Notes under the pieces: model-generated | Database searches by the model: none | Seen by the model: only the letters and a program-made list of their open reading frames with translations | What the model was told of the DNA's origin: nothing | Made by a program: the position numbers and the translations under genes | Source of the DNA: Alentia gelatinosa | Taxonomy: Eukaryota > Annelida > Polychaeta > Phyllodocida > Polynoidae | Direction: 5' to 3' | Assembly (NCBI GenBank): GCA_950022655.1 | Contig: OX465581.1 | Coordinates: forward strand, 111,893,125-111,957,124 | DNA: 64,000 nucleotides | In this document: positions 35,801-62,667 of the stretch, in pieces | Layout: every line of letters starts with the position of its first letter | Position numbering within the stretch: the first letter of the stretch is position 1

Positions 35801-38800
35801 GGGCAGGAGTGGAGGACCCAAAGATAATGGTTACGACCTCGCGTGACCCGAGTTCCAAGCTGAAGCAATTCGCCAAGGTCAGGTCATAAACAGCAAACTC
35901 ATACTGTGAAATATATCTCAAGTACCGTTGTGTAGCGATATATCTGATAAGTTAACATAAGGTGACAAATCCACCAGGTATAAAGGTATAGCTTTTCAAT
36001 ACGGTGTTGGTCAAAATCTAAAGATCGTATCCTACCCTGTAATGGTGCTGCCATTTTTCCCCGCCTGCAGCCACTTTTCTCCTTCACCCCCAGCAGTGGT
36101 AGATTTACTGATACATCAAAGGGGTTTCGCTATCATACCATTCCTATGGGTTGTGGTAACTAAAAGAACTCTCACCTCGGTAAATGTGTAGGGGTGAGAT
36201 TTCCACCTAAATTCATATCATAGATTCGACCATCATCAAACCCAAAGAAAGTCAAATAGAACATATTAGACATTAAACTATCCAAACAAACAAACAATTT
36301 CTCAGCTCCTTCAACCATGCTAAGGTAAGCTGGGTTAATTTAAATCAATCGCTGCTTCTTAAGCTTCTACAGGGGTAGAAACTCTTCAGTCTGACTTTCT
36401 GAATCTTAACAGATTTTCCTGTTGGCTTAGTTGGGACATCAGCATATATTTGAGATATACCTTTTCTTCATAGCTCTCACCCCACTTATGGGAGGAACAA
36501 AACATAAGATACCAGATTACTGTATAGCAAATACCAAACTCAGGTGAACAACTGTGTGAAGACTTCAATGGGTGCTCTCTCGGCCATAAATGATTCCTAT
36601 AAACCAGGATCCATGCAGAGTCCAAACTTTACACCAAGATGGCCCGTTATTCCTTCACAATACAAGTATGACCACACTGTGTGATGATATAGCCGAGTCT
36701 CTGCCTAGTAAATTCAGGGACGCCACTTTTCAATATTCCCATTGAAATTCATGTTTTTATTTTCAGAGTAAAAAAATAATTCCTCGTGTAATATTGATAA
36801 TCCAACTGCTAAATAACTAAATTAAACCACAGCCCATGACCCTCCCCCCACTCAACCCTCCCCACTGTAAAAACTCGAGCTTTCCCTTGATTCCCCACTG
36901 TAATGTGTATCTAATGCGTAAACCCTGCGTTGCAATAAAAGATATTTCAATGTTATTTTCTGACCCCAACTGGCTACCCTGTTATGAAATTAGGCACATG
37001 GTGGGAATCTAACCATGTAATTGCCACCGTGGATCATGTTCTGTGATACCTGTCACCCAACCTACTGTAGGGCTATTTGTGTAAAATACTATCAACCTAC
37101 ATACTATTCATAAGATATACATCGGATAACTGTTGACAATCTTTTATAGGACTATGATTGGTAAAAGCTTGATTATTCTATCATATAAATTTGCCATAAA
37201 AATAAGTATTCATGATTTTGTTCTATGGTTGACATGGTCACTTAGGCCGAATATGCCTTGATAAAAGGATATTAAACCACTTTCTCTGTAAATATTCACG
37301 TTTATATTTAAAAATCAACAGGAAATCCGCTTAATCCTGCCTAGCTCTCAGCGGATAAATCGCGGTAACTACGAGATGAAGGCACTGATCCAGGCATGCC
37401 GTGCGAATGACGTCACAGATCTCGTCATACTCCAAGAACACAGGGGAGTTCCCGGTAAGCAAAGTCATCTCCTCTCTTAAAACACTCACCATAAGGAACA
37501 GTGTTGCAACCAGGGATTCCAGTTTTCTGGTTCTTTTAGATTTTTTTTTCAGAAATCGGGGGTGCCAATTTTCAATGTTTCCATTGAAATTCATGTTTTC
37601 ATTTTCAGAATAAAATATTTATCCTTGTGTGATATTGAATACCAACTGCTAAATTACCCAATTTAGCCACAGCCCATGATCCTCCCTACTAATCTATGTA
37701 CAAGTTTGAGCTTTCTCTTGATCCTTTGATTCCCCACTGCAGGGGTGGGGAGTTAGCTCAGTGGTTAGAGCATCAGCCTTGTAACCCCAAGGTTGCAAGA
37801 CTTCTTGGGTTCGAATCCCACCCCAAGCAGTGGTAGATTTACTGCTATAACAAAGGCCATTCTTCTCATACCATGTCTATGTGGTGTGGGAAGTAAAAGA
37901 AATCTCACCTCGGTAAATGTGTAGGGGTGAGATTTCCATCTGAATTCATCACATAGATTTGATCACCACCCTAGTGGTGTAAAAGAAACTTGAGAAAGTC
38001 TGGAAAGGACCTATAATGGTTGACTGGACGTAAAATCAAACCAAACAAACAAAACAAAATCCCCACTGCAATGCGTATGTAACCATGCGTAAACCATGTA
38101 TTGAAATGGAAAATATTCCAGTGTTTTTTTCTGACCCCACCTGGCATCAATGAATAATAGGGGTGTCCACCTTCTATGATTTTGCTCGATTAACGCTCTG
38201 CAACACACAAATTAATATCGGGGTGCAATCGTAGAGCTTGGCGTCAATTAGTCAGGTTTTGTTGCCATGTCTTAACAAAGAAACCTTTTGATTTCAGATG
38301 GACTGACAGTCTGCCACCTGCCCTATGGACCCACGGCTTTCTTCAACTTGTCGAACGTGGTGATGCGACACGACATCCCTGATTGTGGCACCATGTCAGA
38401 AGCCTACCCCCACCTCATCTTCCACAACTTCAGCTCCAAGCTGGGTGAAAGGGTAGGTCACCACCCAATCTCACCACATATACTCTCTCATATACCAACT
38501 CTCATATACCAACTCAAACATACAAGGAAGTGCATTTCAAATACAATAAAGACGATACATTGGGGAAATAAGACGGCTCCTTCATAGAAGAAATCTTGTC
38601 GAAGGACACTCTTTTTTGCCTTATCTTTATCTGTATTTGAGATTTTGCCAGTCAGCTGATATTGCACCACAGGGGCTGGTAGTTTTTGCCCGTCGTCACT
38701 CACCTTTATTGGTGATTTCTGTGTTCGGCCACACTAGTTGTTCGTGATTTTCACTACCATGTCTCATTGGAAACTGTAAAGATGTCTAGCATCGTAACAC

Positions 38801-40995
38801 ATTGCATTTATTTTGCTTATTCCGCCGGTTACTTGCATGTTGATCTGGTCTCCCTTGACCACTTACTGCCTTTCGTCCGGTCTATTTTATATATAGAGAA
38901 GCTTACTCTTTACAGCGACGATTTCTGTCGCACTCAGTTGCAGGGGGAATCAAAATTGTCGCCTTATGATATGTCATGTTATTGTATTGTTCTTTCATAA
39001 ACAAATTTCAAGATCATCTGTTCACGGTATGTCTAGCCGCACTGGAGTTATAAGAAAATAGATGAAAGTACTTGAAAAACAGTAATAGCATGAAAAGGTT
39101 CTTCGAAACTATTCCAAAGAAAGATATAATAGGGTTTTTGGAAGATACATATCTCTTAGATTGTTTATAGAATATTTGAAAACATTGAAAAAAATTAACT
39201 GAAAGAAGTCTACGAAAGTGAAAAGCTTAAATCTTTTTATATTTTTTTTTATCATTTCTTTATTCGTCAAAGGGTAATAATACATGAGGCTTACAAAATA
39301 GCCATGAGTCACAAAGTTTGTAGGACGAATGAAGGGGCCGAGATCTCAGTCATCTGAGACTGATTTGAATGATCTCGCCTTGATAGTACCTATATACCCT
39401 CAGAGTCCCCTGGGACGTTAAACCACTAACAAGGAGACACTGGTCTCATGCAGACGTCACATTTCGGCAGTACTTTGTTTCTCATTGTTGACTAAATGAC
39501 TGGTGTCCTACAGGTGAAGAGTATACTCCGGTATCTGTTCCCACCACCCAAAGAGGACACGCGCAGAGTGATAACCTTCGCCAACAGTGAAGACTTCATT
39601 TCCTTCAGGTACGTACTGTAGTCAGGATTACGAGAGGGGTTTTTCTCCTCAGTAGAAAGTGACAATGCTTCTTTCATGCGATATCAAATATTTTGAATTC
39701 AGAGATGGCAGTTTTCCTATTTTCCAAGAAAATCCTTGTTTTCATTTTCAGTTAATAAAATTCTTTTTTCTTGTGAAAAACAACAAGAGAATAAATTGAG
39801 CCTCATTGACGCCAATAAACTGGTTCAAACCTCCCCCAACACCCCAGCCCCACTCCATGGCCAATAATGATGTGGTTTTTTCCCCATGTTTTATCAGTCT
39901 CTCTGAGGCAGTAAATCCCACATGAAAAATATTTCCTATGTTTTTCATGACCCTAACTGACATCCCTGTTTGAAGTTTTTCTCTATAGAGAGAAACCTTT
40001 TTCAGAATTTTATTCATTTCCACCTTAATATTGAGCTTTCAAACCTTTGTTGTTTTCCGTTTAATGTCATTAACTAAGAAGGCTATATAAATACAGCATG
40101 CTGCATTTCTAATCCAGTCCAGTCCAGAGATGTCAGTTCACTTTTCCGTCGAAATCCCCTTTTTCATAGTTCAGTATATGTAATCAATAAAACAGTGGTT
40201 TCAACCTCTACAAGGACCCTCGGGCCCATGCCATGGCTGAAAAGACATATTATCCAATTTTTCCCAGTCTCTTTGAGGTAGAAAATTCCACATGAATAAT
40301 GTTGCCAGTTTTTCCATGACTCCAACTGTTATCCCTGTTTATTTATTTCTTCACCAACGGTAAGAAGAAAGTACGTGCTTATTAATTCACTACACTGTAA
40401 TACTGTTTGCCTTTCAGACACCACACATACAAAAAAGTAGAACGCCAGATTGAAATTGAAGAAGTTGGACCAAGGTTTGAAATGAAATGTAAGTACTTTT
40501 ATGATTTCAATGGGACGTCTCTTTATGCAAATAATTCTCATTCCAATACATTTATTTACAATCAGCTGTTGCGTATAATCCTTGTTTTCATTTCCTAGTT
40601 AAAAAATTAGTACTTGTGCAAAAATAAAGATAAGTATAAACTAAGCCTCATTCATTCTAAAAAAACCCACTGGTCAGTGGTTTGAAACTTCTCACACACC
40701 CTCAGCTCCATTCCATGCAGCACCGATGTATTTTCTCAGTCTCTTGGAGGCAGTAAATTCCACATGATTATTTTTCCTGGCCCCAACTGACATCCCTGCA
40801 TAAAAATGACTTTAAGCATACATTTATAGTGACAGAAATTCTGGCGCATTGTGTTTCATACATTTTTATCATTTTTATGTTGCAGTATACCAAATATTGT
40901 TAGGAACGCTTGACAGCAAGGACAGTGCCGATGTTGAATGGGTATACAGACCCTACATGAACACGACGAAGAACAGACTATTCCTCACAGATTAA
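29808..40995 (+). CDS. IMP4: IMP4, U3 snoRNP / SSU processome protein, complete, 9 coding exons
   Basis: Exons: 29808-29810, 33252-33360, 34282-34365, 35768-35877, 37322-37454, 38298-38452, 39514-39608, 40418-40488, 40886-40995. All introns are GT-AG with matching phase. The 870 nt give 289 residues plus stop; human IMP4 has 291. The N-terminus is basic ([16 protein letters not shown]). The Brix domain spans about residues 83-265, opening with [19 protein letters not shown] and holding [15 protein letters not shown] and [37 protein letters not shown] lies near the C-terminal end. IMP4 joins IMP3 and MPP10 on U3 snoRNA and is needed for early 18S pre-rRNA cleavages in the nucleolus. The ATG-only first exon is inferred: ATG is followed by GTAAGT, and no in-frame ATG precedes the exon 2 coding text. 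A likely poly(A) signal AATAAA lies at 41105. Confidence 0.97.
30150..30965. mobile_element. About 0.8-kb inverted-end element in IMP4 intron 1
   Basis: The left end contains TGTACAGCTGTAGTC, CGACCCTAA and TTCTGGGGTTTTT. The same items recur in reverse complement at the right end (CCCAGAAAAGCC, CGACCCTAATAC, ACTAGTACAGCTGC). Each end can fold into its own small hairpin (GACCCTAATAC / GTATAGGGTC). Non-coding. Confidence 0.55.
31330..31540. repeat. GCGATAT-rich repeat with a long poly-G tract
   Basis: CACACTTAGC occurs at about 31345 and 31505. GCGATATTT and ATATCGCAAG segments face each other around a G run of about 28 bases at 31456-31482. It looks like a repeat expanded at its centre. Open frames here with Gly or Pro runs come only from this tract. 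Confidence 0.6.
32294..32734 (-). other. 146-residue open frame in IMP4 intron 1, no family recognised
   Basis: It is an uninterrupted minus-strand frame from ATG, rich in Ser, Thr and Pro ([19 protein letters not shown] near the start). I recognise no domain, signal peptide or transposon motif. It lies opposite to the host gene. A chance frame or a fragment of an unknown mobile element is more likely than a gene. Confidence 0.2.
34367..34912 (+). repeat. 78-bp minisatellite, seven tandem units, in IMP4 intron 3
   Basis: Units start at 34367, 34445, 34523, 34601, 34679, 34757 and 34835 (period exactly 78). They differ by only a few substitutions. Each begins TGTGTACAGACATTAAC and contains AAGAAAGGTGTCTTTTATG. 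Because 78 is divisible by three and one frame lacks stops, it gives a long false open frame; that frame is not the IMP4 frame, which meets TAA in the first unit. Confidence 0.95.
35028..35165. repeat. Long imperfect palindrome
   Basis: AAACCTATGAGGGTTTAGGG is mirrored by CCCTAAACTTGAATGGGTTT. Inner arms (ATCGAGTTTGAATTGCGGAG and ATTACGTAGTGATTCAAAC) are joined by an AAGGCGAAGCCGCG tip. Non-coding, IMP4 intron 3. Confidence 0.7.
35174..35577. repeat. Composite Pal-3/Pal-1 fold-back, reverse orientation
   Basis: It carries the Pal-3 half (AAACATCACAAAATTCCATA, GAGTTGTCTTCGCGG, GAGCTGAGTGATATC) and then the Pal-1 half with TATCCTACCCTGTC...GGGGTAGGATA. Module order is the reverse of 44353-44634. 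The first 100 bp differ from other copies. Confidence 0.7.
36062..36300 (+). mobile_element. SINE type 1, 5'-truncated
   Basis: The tRNA head is missing. The body starts GCCTGCAGCCACTTTTC and contains CAGCAGTGGTAGATTTACTG and GTGTAGGGGTGAGATTTC. It ends in an ACAAACAAACAA-type tail. Confidence 0.75.
36718..36990 (-). repeat. REP-A repeat, IMP4 intron 4
   Basis: Contains ATTGAAATTCATGTTTTTAT, ACCACAGCCCATGACCCTCC and CTGACCCCAACTGGC, the reverse-orientation signature of REP-A. Nearly the same subtype as the copy split by the SINE at 37742. Confidence 0.65.
37529..38150 (-). repeat. REP-A repeat split by a SINE insertion
   Basis: The part at 37529-37741 ends in TTTGATTCCCCACTGCA. After the SINE the repeat resumes at 38060 with TCCCCACTGCAATGCG and ends CTGACCCCACCTGGCATC. 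Confidence 0.75.
37742..38059 (+). mobile_element. SINE type 1, full length, with 11-bp target duplication
   Basis: The head GGGGAGTTAGCTCAGTGG, the anticodon-loop text CTTGTAA (UGU, threonine-like) and the B box GGGTTCGAATCCC are intact. The conserved body follows, with a CAAACAAACAAAACAAAA tail. The exact direct repeat TCCCCACTGCA at 37731-37741 and 38060-38070 marks the insertion. Confidence 0.93.
39702..39977 (-). repeat. REP-A repeat, IMP4 intron 7, copy 1
   Basis: Runs from AGAGATGGCAGTTTTCC to CCTAACTGACATCCCTG. Contains TTTATCAGTCTCTCTGAGGC and GCCAATAATGATGTGG. Confidence 0.75.
40127..40340 (-). repeat. REP-A repeat, IMP4 intron 7, copy 2
   Basis: Runs from CAGAGATGTCAGTTCAC to CTCCAACTGTTATCCCTG, with CCCAGTCTCTTTGAGG in the middle. 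Confidence 0.7.
40570..40799 (-). repeat. REP-A repeat, IMP4 intron 8
   Basis: Contains CTTGTTTTCATTTCCTAG, CTCAGTCTCTTGGAGGC and the terminal CCCCAACTGACATCCCTG. Confidence 0.7.
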
Positions 40996-43900
40996 AGTCT
41001 ACATCCTCTACTTTGATGTCCAATTTCTTATCATTTATACCCATTAGTCATTTATGCCGATGTTTCATACCCTGCCCATTACTCCTTCTCAGGATATAAA
41101 TAGAAATAAATTTATTGTAAATAGAGATACTCGTGTTAGTCTCATTTTGTATTATGTGTGATGTAATAGGATATAGAATGAAAATTTCATTAAATATCTG
41201 TGAAATATCCGATATGTATGAATTAGTGAGGTGGGTTTCTTAAATTGGCCTGGAAGATTCTTTGAAGAAAATTTGATAGTTCACTGTCGACAATGAAAAG
41301 GGTCCCACTAATATCTCTCAGCATTCAATAATCTACACCAATTGCTTGATTTCTATTGCATGCTTTTACTATCGGTTGAACGTCAGGTCTACTTTTAGCA
41401 AACTAGCCCCAGGTATCAGAATTATTGCCTATTAATTATACTTTTGACGATAAGATGTCCAATATTTAAGATACAACAAAACAATAAATTAAACATATAC
41501 AATTTATTTTTCTTTTCCATTGCAAAGTTATCTTCTAAATCACAGGCACCGCTCCACAACACAACACAAACAACCTCTGATATTAAATGAACAACATATC
41601 CTGAAACTAGGTATATTTGTAACTTCACAGTGTCAGGACAGGAGTTGATAACCACGAATATTGGCGCAATCTCGATTGTAAAATTACCATGGCAAATTAG
41701 CAAAAATATGTTCGTTTTAATCAGATGGCACTGTGTTACACAAAATATACTGGTATTACTATTATTATTCAAAAACCCAACAATTCCCGTAAGAAAGCAC
41801 TATAATATATTCATGAAAGAATCTCAACAGGTCCACATATATTCTGACCTGATATCCATGTATGGGACGTACAGAGAGTAATCCATCAGTAATTCACTTG
41901 CATATACCATTCAAGTATCCTAAGAAAACAAAATCCCTTATGTAAGCTCCCAAATCACCTGATTATCTGTGAAAGTGATGTTCAATTAAAAAATGTGTTA
42001 GCAAACTATTTAAAACTTGGGTATATATCGGATACATTCTCGTATGCATTCGATGTTATATAAGGACACATAGATCAACTACATAGGAGTATGTGAGGTG
42101 TATAGGTCTTGTGGCCATCAAATACCTCTAGGGTGAATTAATATGAATCTATATCGTCTTCCAGATATGCCGTACTTGCAATTATAAATCTCTGATTCAG
42201 ACGTACACAAGAAAATAGTGAAACCCCTATTGGCATCTAATAATCATTTTCCTATATCCGATTAAAGATTCATCTAAAGCACCCGACTTGAGTTGCAAGA
42301 TTAAATCTATCATGCATTTTCTCTGATGATAATATTACTGGGAAGAAGCCTGAAGCATGAGTTACAGAAATATTCCCTGAAATCCGTTAACAAAGTGTTA
42401 AAGATAATACATTAACAGAAATACATAAAAAAAACTATCAAACAACAACAACTTTAATATTTAAAACGACACAGTACTACAATTTAAAAGAGAACGGCTT
42501 TGGCACAGGACTAAATTTTTTAAATACCTTTTCAAATAAACACTGCTTATTTGCAGATTTCGTATTTAAGCACGATGCCAATATTGTATTGGTCCGGGTG
42601 GTGAGATGAATAGGATAACCTTACTTAAATCTGATGAAAAAGAGATCTATTTCTCTGTGCAAATTCAGCGAGATTTAATTTCAAGATTTGAAGTTTGCAG
42701 AAAAGGAAAATGTCCCTATTTAAACCACCATTTGATGATATCAGAAACATGAAGTAACTAATATTCTACACAATAGTCCCTAGGGGACTGCTAGTCCTGA
42801 AACACCGGTTTCCCTTTATCTAGAAGTCAAGCACAGATATTTAGTTTTTCTCGATTAAACAGGTGGTATACAACCTTTTAATTCATAGTCAGCACCAAAC
42901 GAAATATCATTAACAGTTATCATGCAATGGTTGCATTTAATAACGAATAAATATTTTGAAGGAATCGTAATATCTTTTGAGCGACAGGGAGAACTGAAGG
43001 AAATTGAAAACTGATCAGATTTTGTTGTCGCTAGCCATATTATCCACGAATTACTTGATAGATATGGTTTCTTGGAGGGGTAGACCGATATATAATACAA
43101 ACGGAAAAGGGCCATCCATAATGTACGTACGCAAAATTCCGAAAATGTTGACCTCACTTTCAATCTTGTACGCAATAGAACAAAGAAGGAGCATACCCAA
43201 AATTTCCGAAAATGTTTACTCCCCATCCATTGGTTCGTACATACATGTACTTTATGGATGGCCTCAAAGCCCGGACACCTTTGTCACCTGCCCTGTTGCA
43301 GGGTGTGTGCCATGCAGCGCTCAATATAGTTGTTATAGTGGGTTCAGTGAGCTACCGTAATTAGATGCATCGTCCATTTTTAGGCATACACTGTTATGAT
43401 ATGCATAAAACAAAACATCAGTTGGTTTTATGCATATTACTAATCAAGCTTTGTCATTGAAACTCTGAAAATAACATTCGGCATCTGTATGCGAGTAACA
43501 AAGTATAAACAAAGAAACAAAATGTAATTCTGCTATATACCCATTGGAAGCCAGACGCCATTGCTTAAAGTTACCATTATCATATAGAAATCAATTAAAT
43601 ACAATTAAATCCCAATCAGGATGTCCATTTTAGATTCAAAACTTTGCGAGTGTTCAATCTATTTTCATCTCACATTCTGAGAACTAAAGAACGAGGATGT
43701 CGATCATTTAGATATGCCTAGCACTATATGGATATGACGAAAATTACCCTTTCTAATTCGTATACCGGGAAAATATATTTTATCATCAATCAGTAATTTA
43801 TCGTTTGAGTACCTATCTACATTTATGTTAACTTGATAACACAGACGAAATTGCGTATACAATGACAGTAACTGAAAACTACACAATACATATATTTTTA

Positions 43901-44160
43901 AAATCAATTTCCATTGGAGAACACTCTCCTAGAAGTCAGAAAACTGCATACATCCCCATAGGGAAAATAAGGAAGTATGACAAGGAAAAAAGATAATCAA
44001 AACAATACATATACATGTATTTAGTTTAAAAAAAGCTACAATATGATGCAATCATTGTTCTAATATGGCATGATGTCTGTTACATAGATTGCTATTTGGA
44101 TAGATGTAGTTAAATCACGCGAGAACCGTTATCCTTGACAAGAATTCTGAGCCCCATATG
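40996..44160. other. Intergenic region after IMP4
   Basis: It starts with the IMP4 3' UTR and poly(A) signal (41105). Beyond that it is AT-rich sequence with no recognised exon or repeat. Open frames of 83-123 residues on both strands (41422-41881, 42855-43360) overlap each other and have no family features. Confidence 0.5.
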
Positions 44161-45049
44161 GCAGCGTAAGCCTATAAGACAGCAACATGCCGATTCTTCC
44201 TGATCACACCTTTGCCTGAAGGATCCGTCGGGTCGGTCAGAATCGGTGAACTCTTATGTCGCTGTACGCACTTCACAGACCCGATTATAACTGGGTTGGA
44301 CATTACTAGCAAGGGGGTAATGACCAACTCTGCCCAACCTTCAGATTGTCATTTTATCCTACCCCGCATATAAATCTCCATAGACTTAACATGGTGGGCC
44401 TGTATGCCACGGTTATGCCATAAAATATTTATATGCCACTGGTGACATATGAAGTTAAAAACATATGACAAGGTAGGATAAAATCTAAACATCACTCAAT
44501 TTCATGTAATTGTTTATATGCCATTCGTTGTCTTCTGCTACGGATATCACTCAGCTCCGCATTGTGATATCATTCCGCGAAGACAACTCATGCCATATAA
44601 ACAATCATATGAAATTTCGTGATGTTTCATGATAGTACGGACTTCACCGACTTTGTCTGATTCTGAGTAGGCCATTTAAATAGCGATGGTCTGTATCCCT
44701 ACATCCTACATCCCAGTTCTATAAACCAATCTATAGGGGAGACAGAACTGATTATAGATCTGAAAACAGTTTTCTGATATCTTAAATAGAAATGATGTTA
44801 TTAAACTTTGCATTATTGTGCATAAAGGCCTGTCACCCGGCCCGGGGGCCAGCTCCCGGCCACTCTCTTTGATCTCAATAGGGTGGTTTTATGAGGTTAC
44901 AAAGGGAGGAGGTGTGATCGGGAGAATCCATATGCCAATGTATAAGGGTATAAGACAGCGGCATTATTGTTTCTGATTACTATCGTCGATCGGATCGGTG
45001 AGAATCGGTGGTAGATGTCGCTGTCTTATGGGCTTTGCTGCATGTGGCT
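44161..45049. mobile_element. Inverted-end element, copy 2, carrying a nested fold-back
   Basis: The ends GCAGCGTAAGCCTATAAGAC and GTCTTATGGGCTTTGCTGC are mirror images. The interior matches 21942-22505 in reverse complement (CCTGATCACACCTTTGCC, GGATCCGTCGGGTCGG, GGCCAGCTCCCGGCC). A Pal-1/Pal-3 composite at 44353-44634 interrupts it. Confidence 0.75.
44353..44634. repeat. Composite Pal-1/Pal-3 fold-back, nested
   Basis: TATCCTACCCCGCATATAAA...GGTAGGATAAAATC, then ATCACTCAATTTCATG...GAAATTTCGTGATGTTTC. This is the cleanest composite copy. It shows the two palindromes side by side as one unit of about 280 bp. Confidence 0.8.
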
Positions 45050-45816
45050 TAATGAGTTTACTGAGTTTGGTGAATTAAAGATCAACTGAACATATCCACC
45101 AGGCCCCACAACACTGAGATTATCACAACATAACCCGCTGTCAAAAAGTTGTTAAATTTGAAGCCCGTTTTCGACTGAGCGTCTATATGGCGGACGTAAA
45201 CGTTTTCCAGTTTCCATTGCATGTTCTACACACAGCCCTTTCCCCCGTGCAATTCTACGTCAATTTCCATGGCTTTCAAATCACAACCATTTACCTGAAA
45301 ACGTTCAAGTGCACGATGGTGCCTTCGTGGGAATTATCACAAGTTAATAACACACTGTATTTTTTTCGGTTATTCTCCATAATCATATAACATACACAAC
45401 CAACACATTTGTTGTCCTCTCCCAACACGTCTTTGTATTTACAATCAATACCCAGCCTCTAATATCAATCAATACTCCCTCTCTCCTAGGAGTAATTTAA
45501 TTGTTTGTTTGTTTTTTTGCAATGTACAGTTAAAACCGGTAAATATCCAATGATTGTATGGAATGAAAACAATCTACATATAAGAGTACATTCAGAATAT
45601 GTTAAGTTTTTAAACACACTCAAAATATTGATATGAATAAAAGTAGCAGACGATCAATCATGACTCAGCACGCGATTAGTGCAGTGATGCGAGGACATAC
45701 ATACACCAGGGAACTGTGTTCCTTTTGTACACGCCATTTTAAATGCGTGTACCGAGAAGGTGATTCAAGTGTTGTTTTATATTTCATGGGCGACACCCGT
45801 TAATCCACCATATTAT

Positions 45817-46543
45817 TATATACCTGAAATCAAATTAAGACGTAGCTATAGCCGAACTGCATTCTTACGGAAAAACATTATATACCTGTGCAAGAACGTC
45901 TACTGCCCGCTGCTAGGTGAGCAGTATTGATAATGTTCGGGCCCACTCTCAGGCTGTTCATAAAATGGCGGTTTTTCCCATGATTTTCATAATGGTAAGG
46001 AAACGTAATTACTGAGTCTGTAATGATGTTTCTTCTCAGTCTTTTATCCCATAACTACAGCCCTTCACCTATGACAGTTATGGGACGAAAGACTGAGAAA
46101 GGCCAACACTATGGCCTCATTCACTACGTTTCCTTAATTTACGAAGCCAACCGACCCGTGGTCCACAATTCAGGTATATAATAATAAGGCAACATAATTA
46201 CTGAGCCTGTAAAGATTTCTGTTCTCAGTCTTTCATCCTATAACCATGGCCCTTCGGCTATAGCATCAGGCCGTATTTATGAGACGAAATACTGAGAAAG
46301 GCTAACACTGCGGCCCCAGTAACCACGTTTCCTTATTTTACAAGCTAACCGACCCATGGTCCACAATTCAGGTATATAATAATAAGGAAACATACTTTCT
46401 GAGCCTGTAAAGATTTCTGTTCTCAGTCTTTCATCCTATAACTATGACCCTTCGCGTATAGCATCAGGCTGTAGTTATGAGACGAAATACTGAGAACAGC
46501 CATCACTACGGCCTCAGTAACAAGGTTTCCTCACATTACCCAG

Positions 46544-46563
<20 letters not shown>
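45817..46563. repeat. Tandem fold-back array abutting the end of PXK
   Basis: Three units of about 198 bp each carry AAGGAAAC...TACTGAG, an inverted CAGTCTTT / AAAGACTG pair and ACGTTTCCTTA. Each is followed by GCTAACCGACCCGTGGTCCAC or a close variant (46146-46166, 46344-46364, 46543-46563). The last of these is the end of the PXK coding exon. A partial element with TTATTATATACCTG ends precedes the array. Confidence 0.85.

Positions 46564-62667
<16,104 letters not shown>

Noticed and set aside
37744..37820. tRNA-Thr gene
   Set aside because: The tRNA-like head is joined to a conserved SINE body and an A-rich tail, with a target duplication, and its stems have mismatches.
42855..43360. 118- and 123-residue frames on opposite strands
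   Set aside because: They overlap on opposite strands, are AT-biased and have no recognisable domain or splice context.
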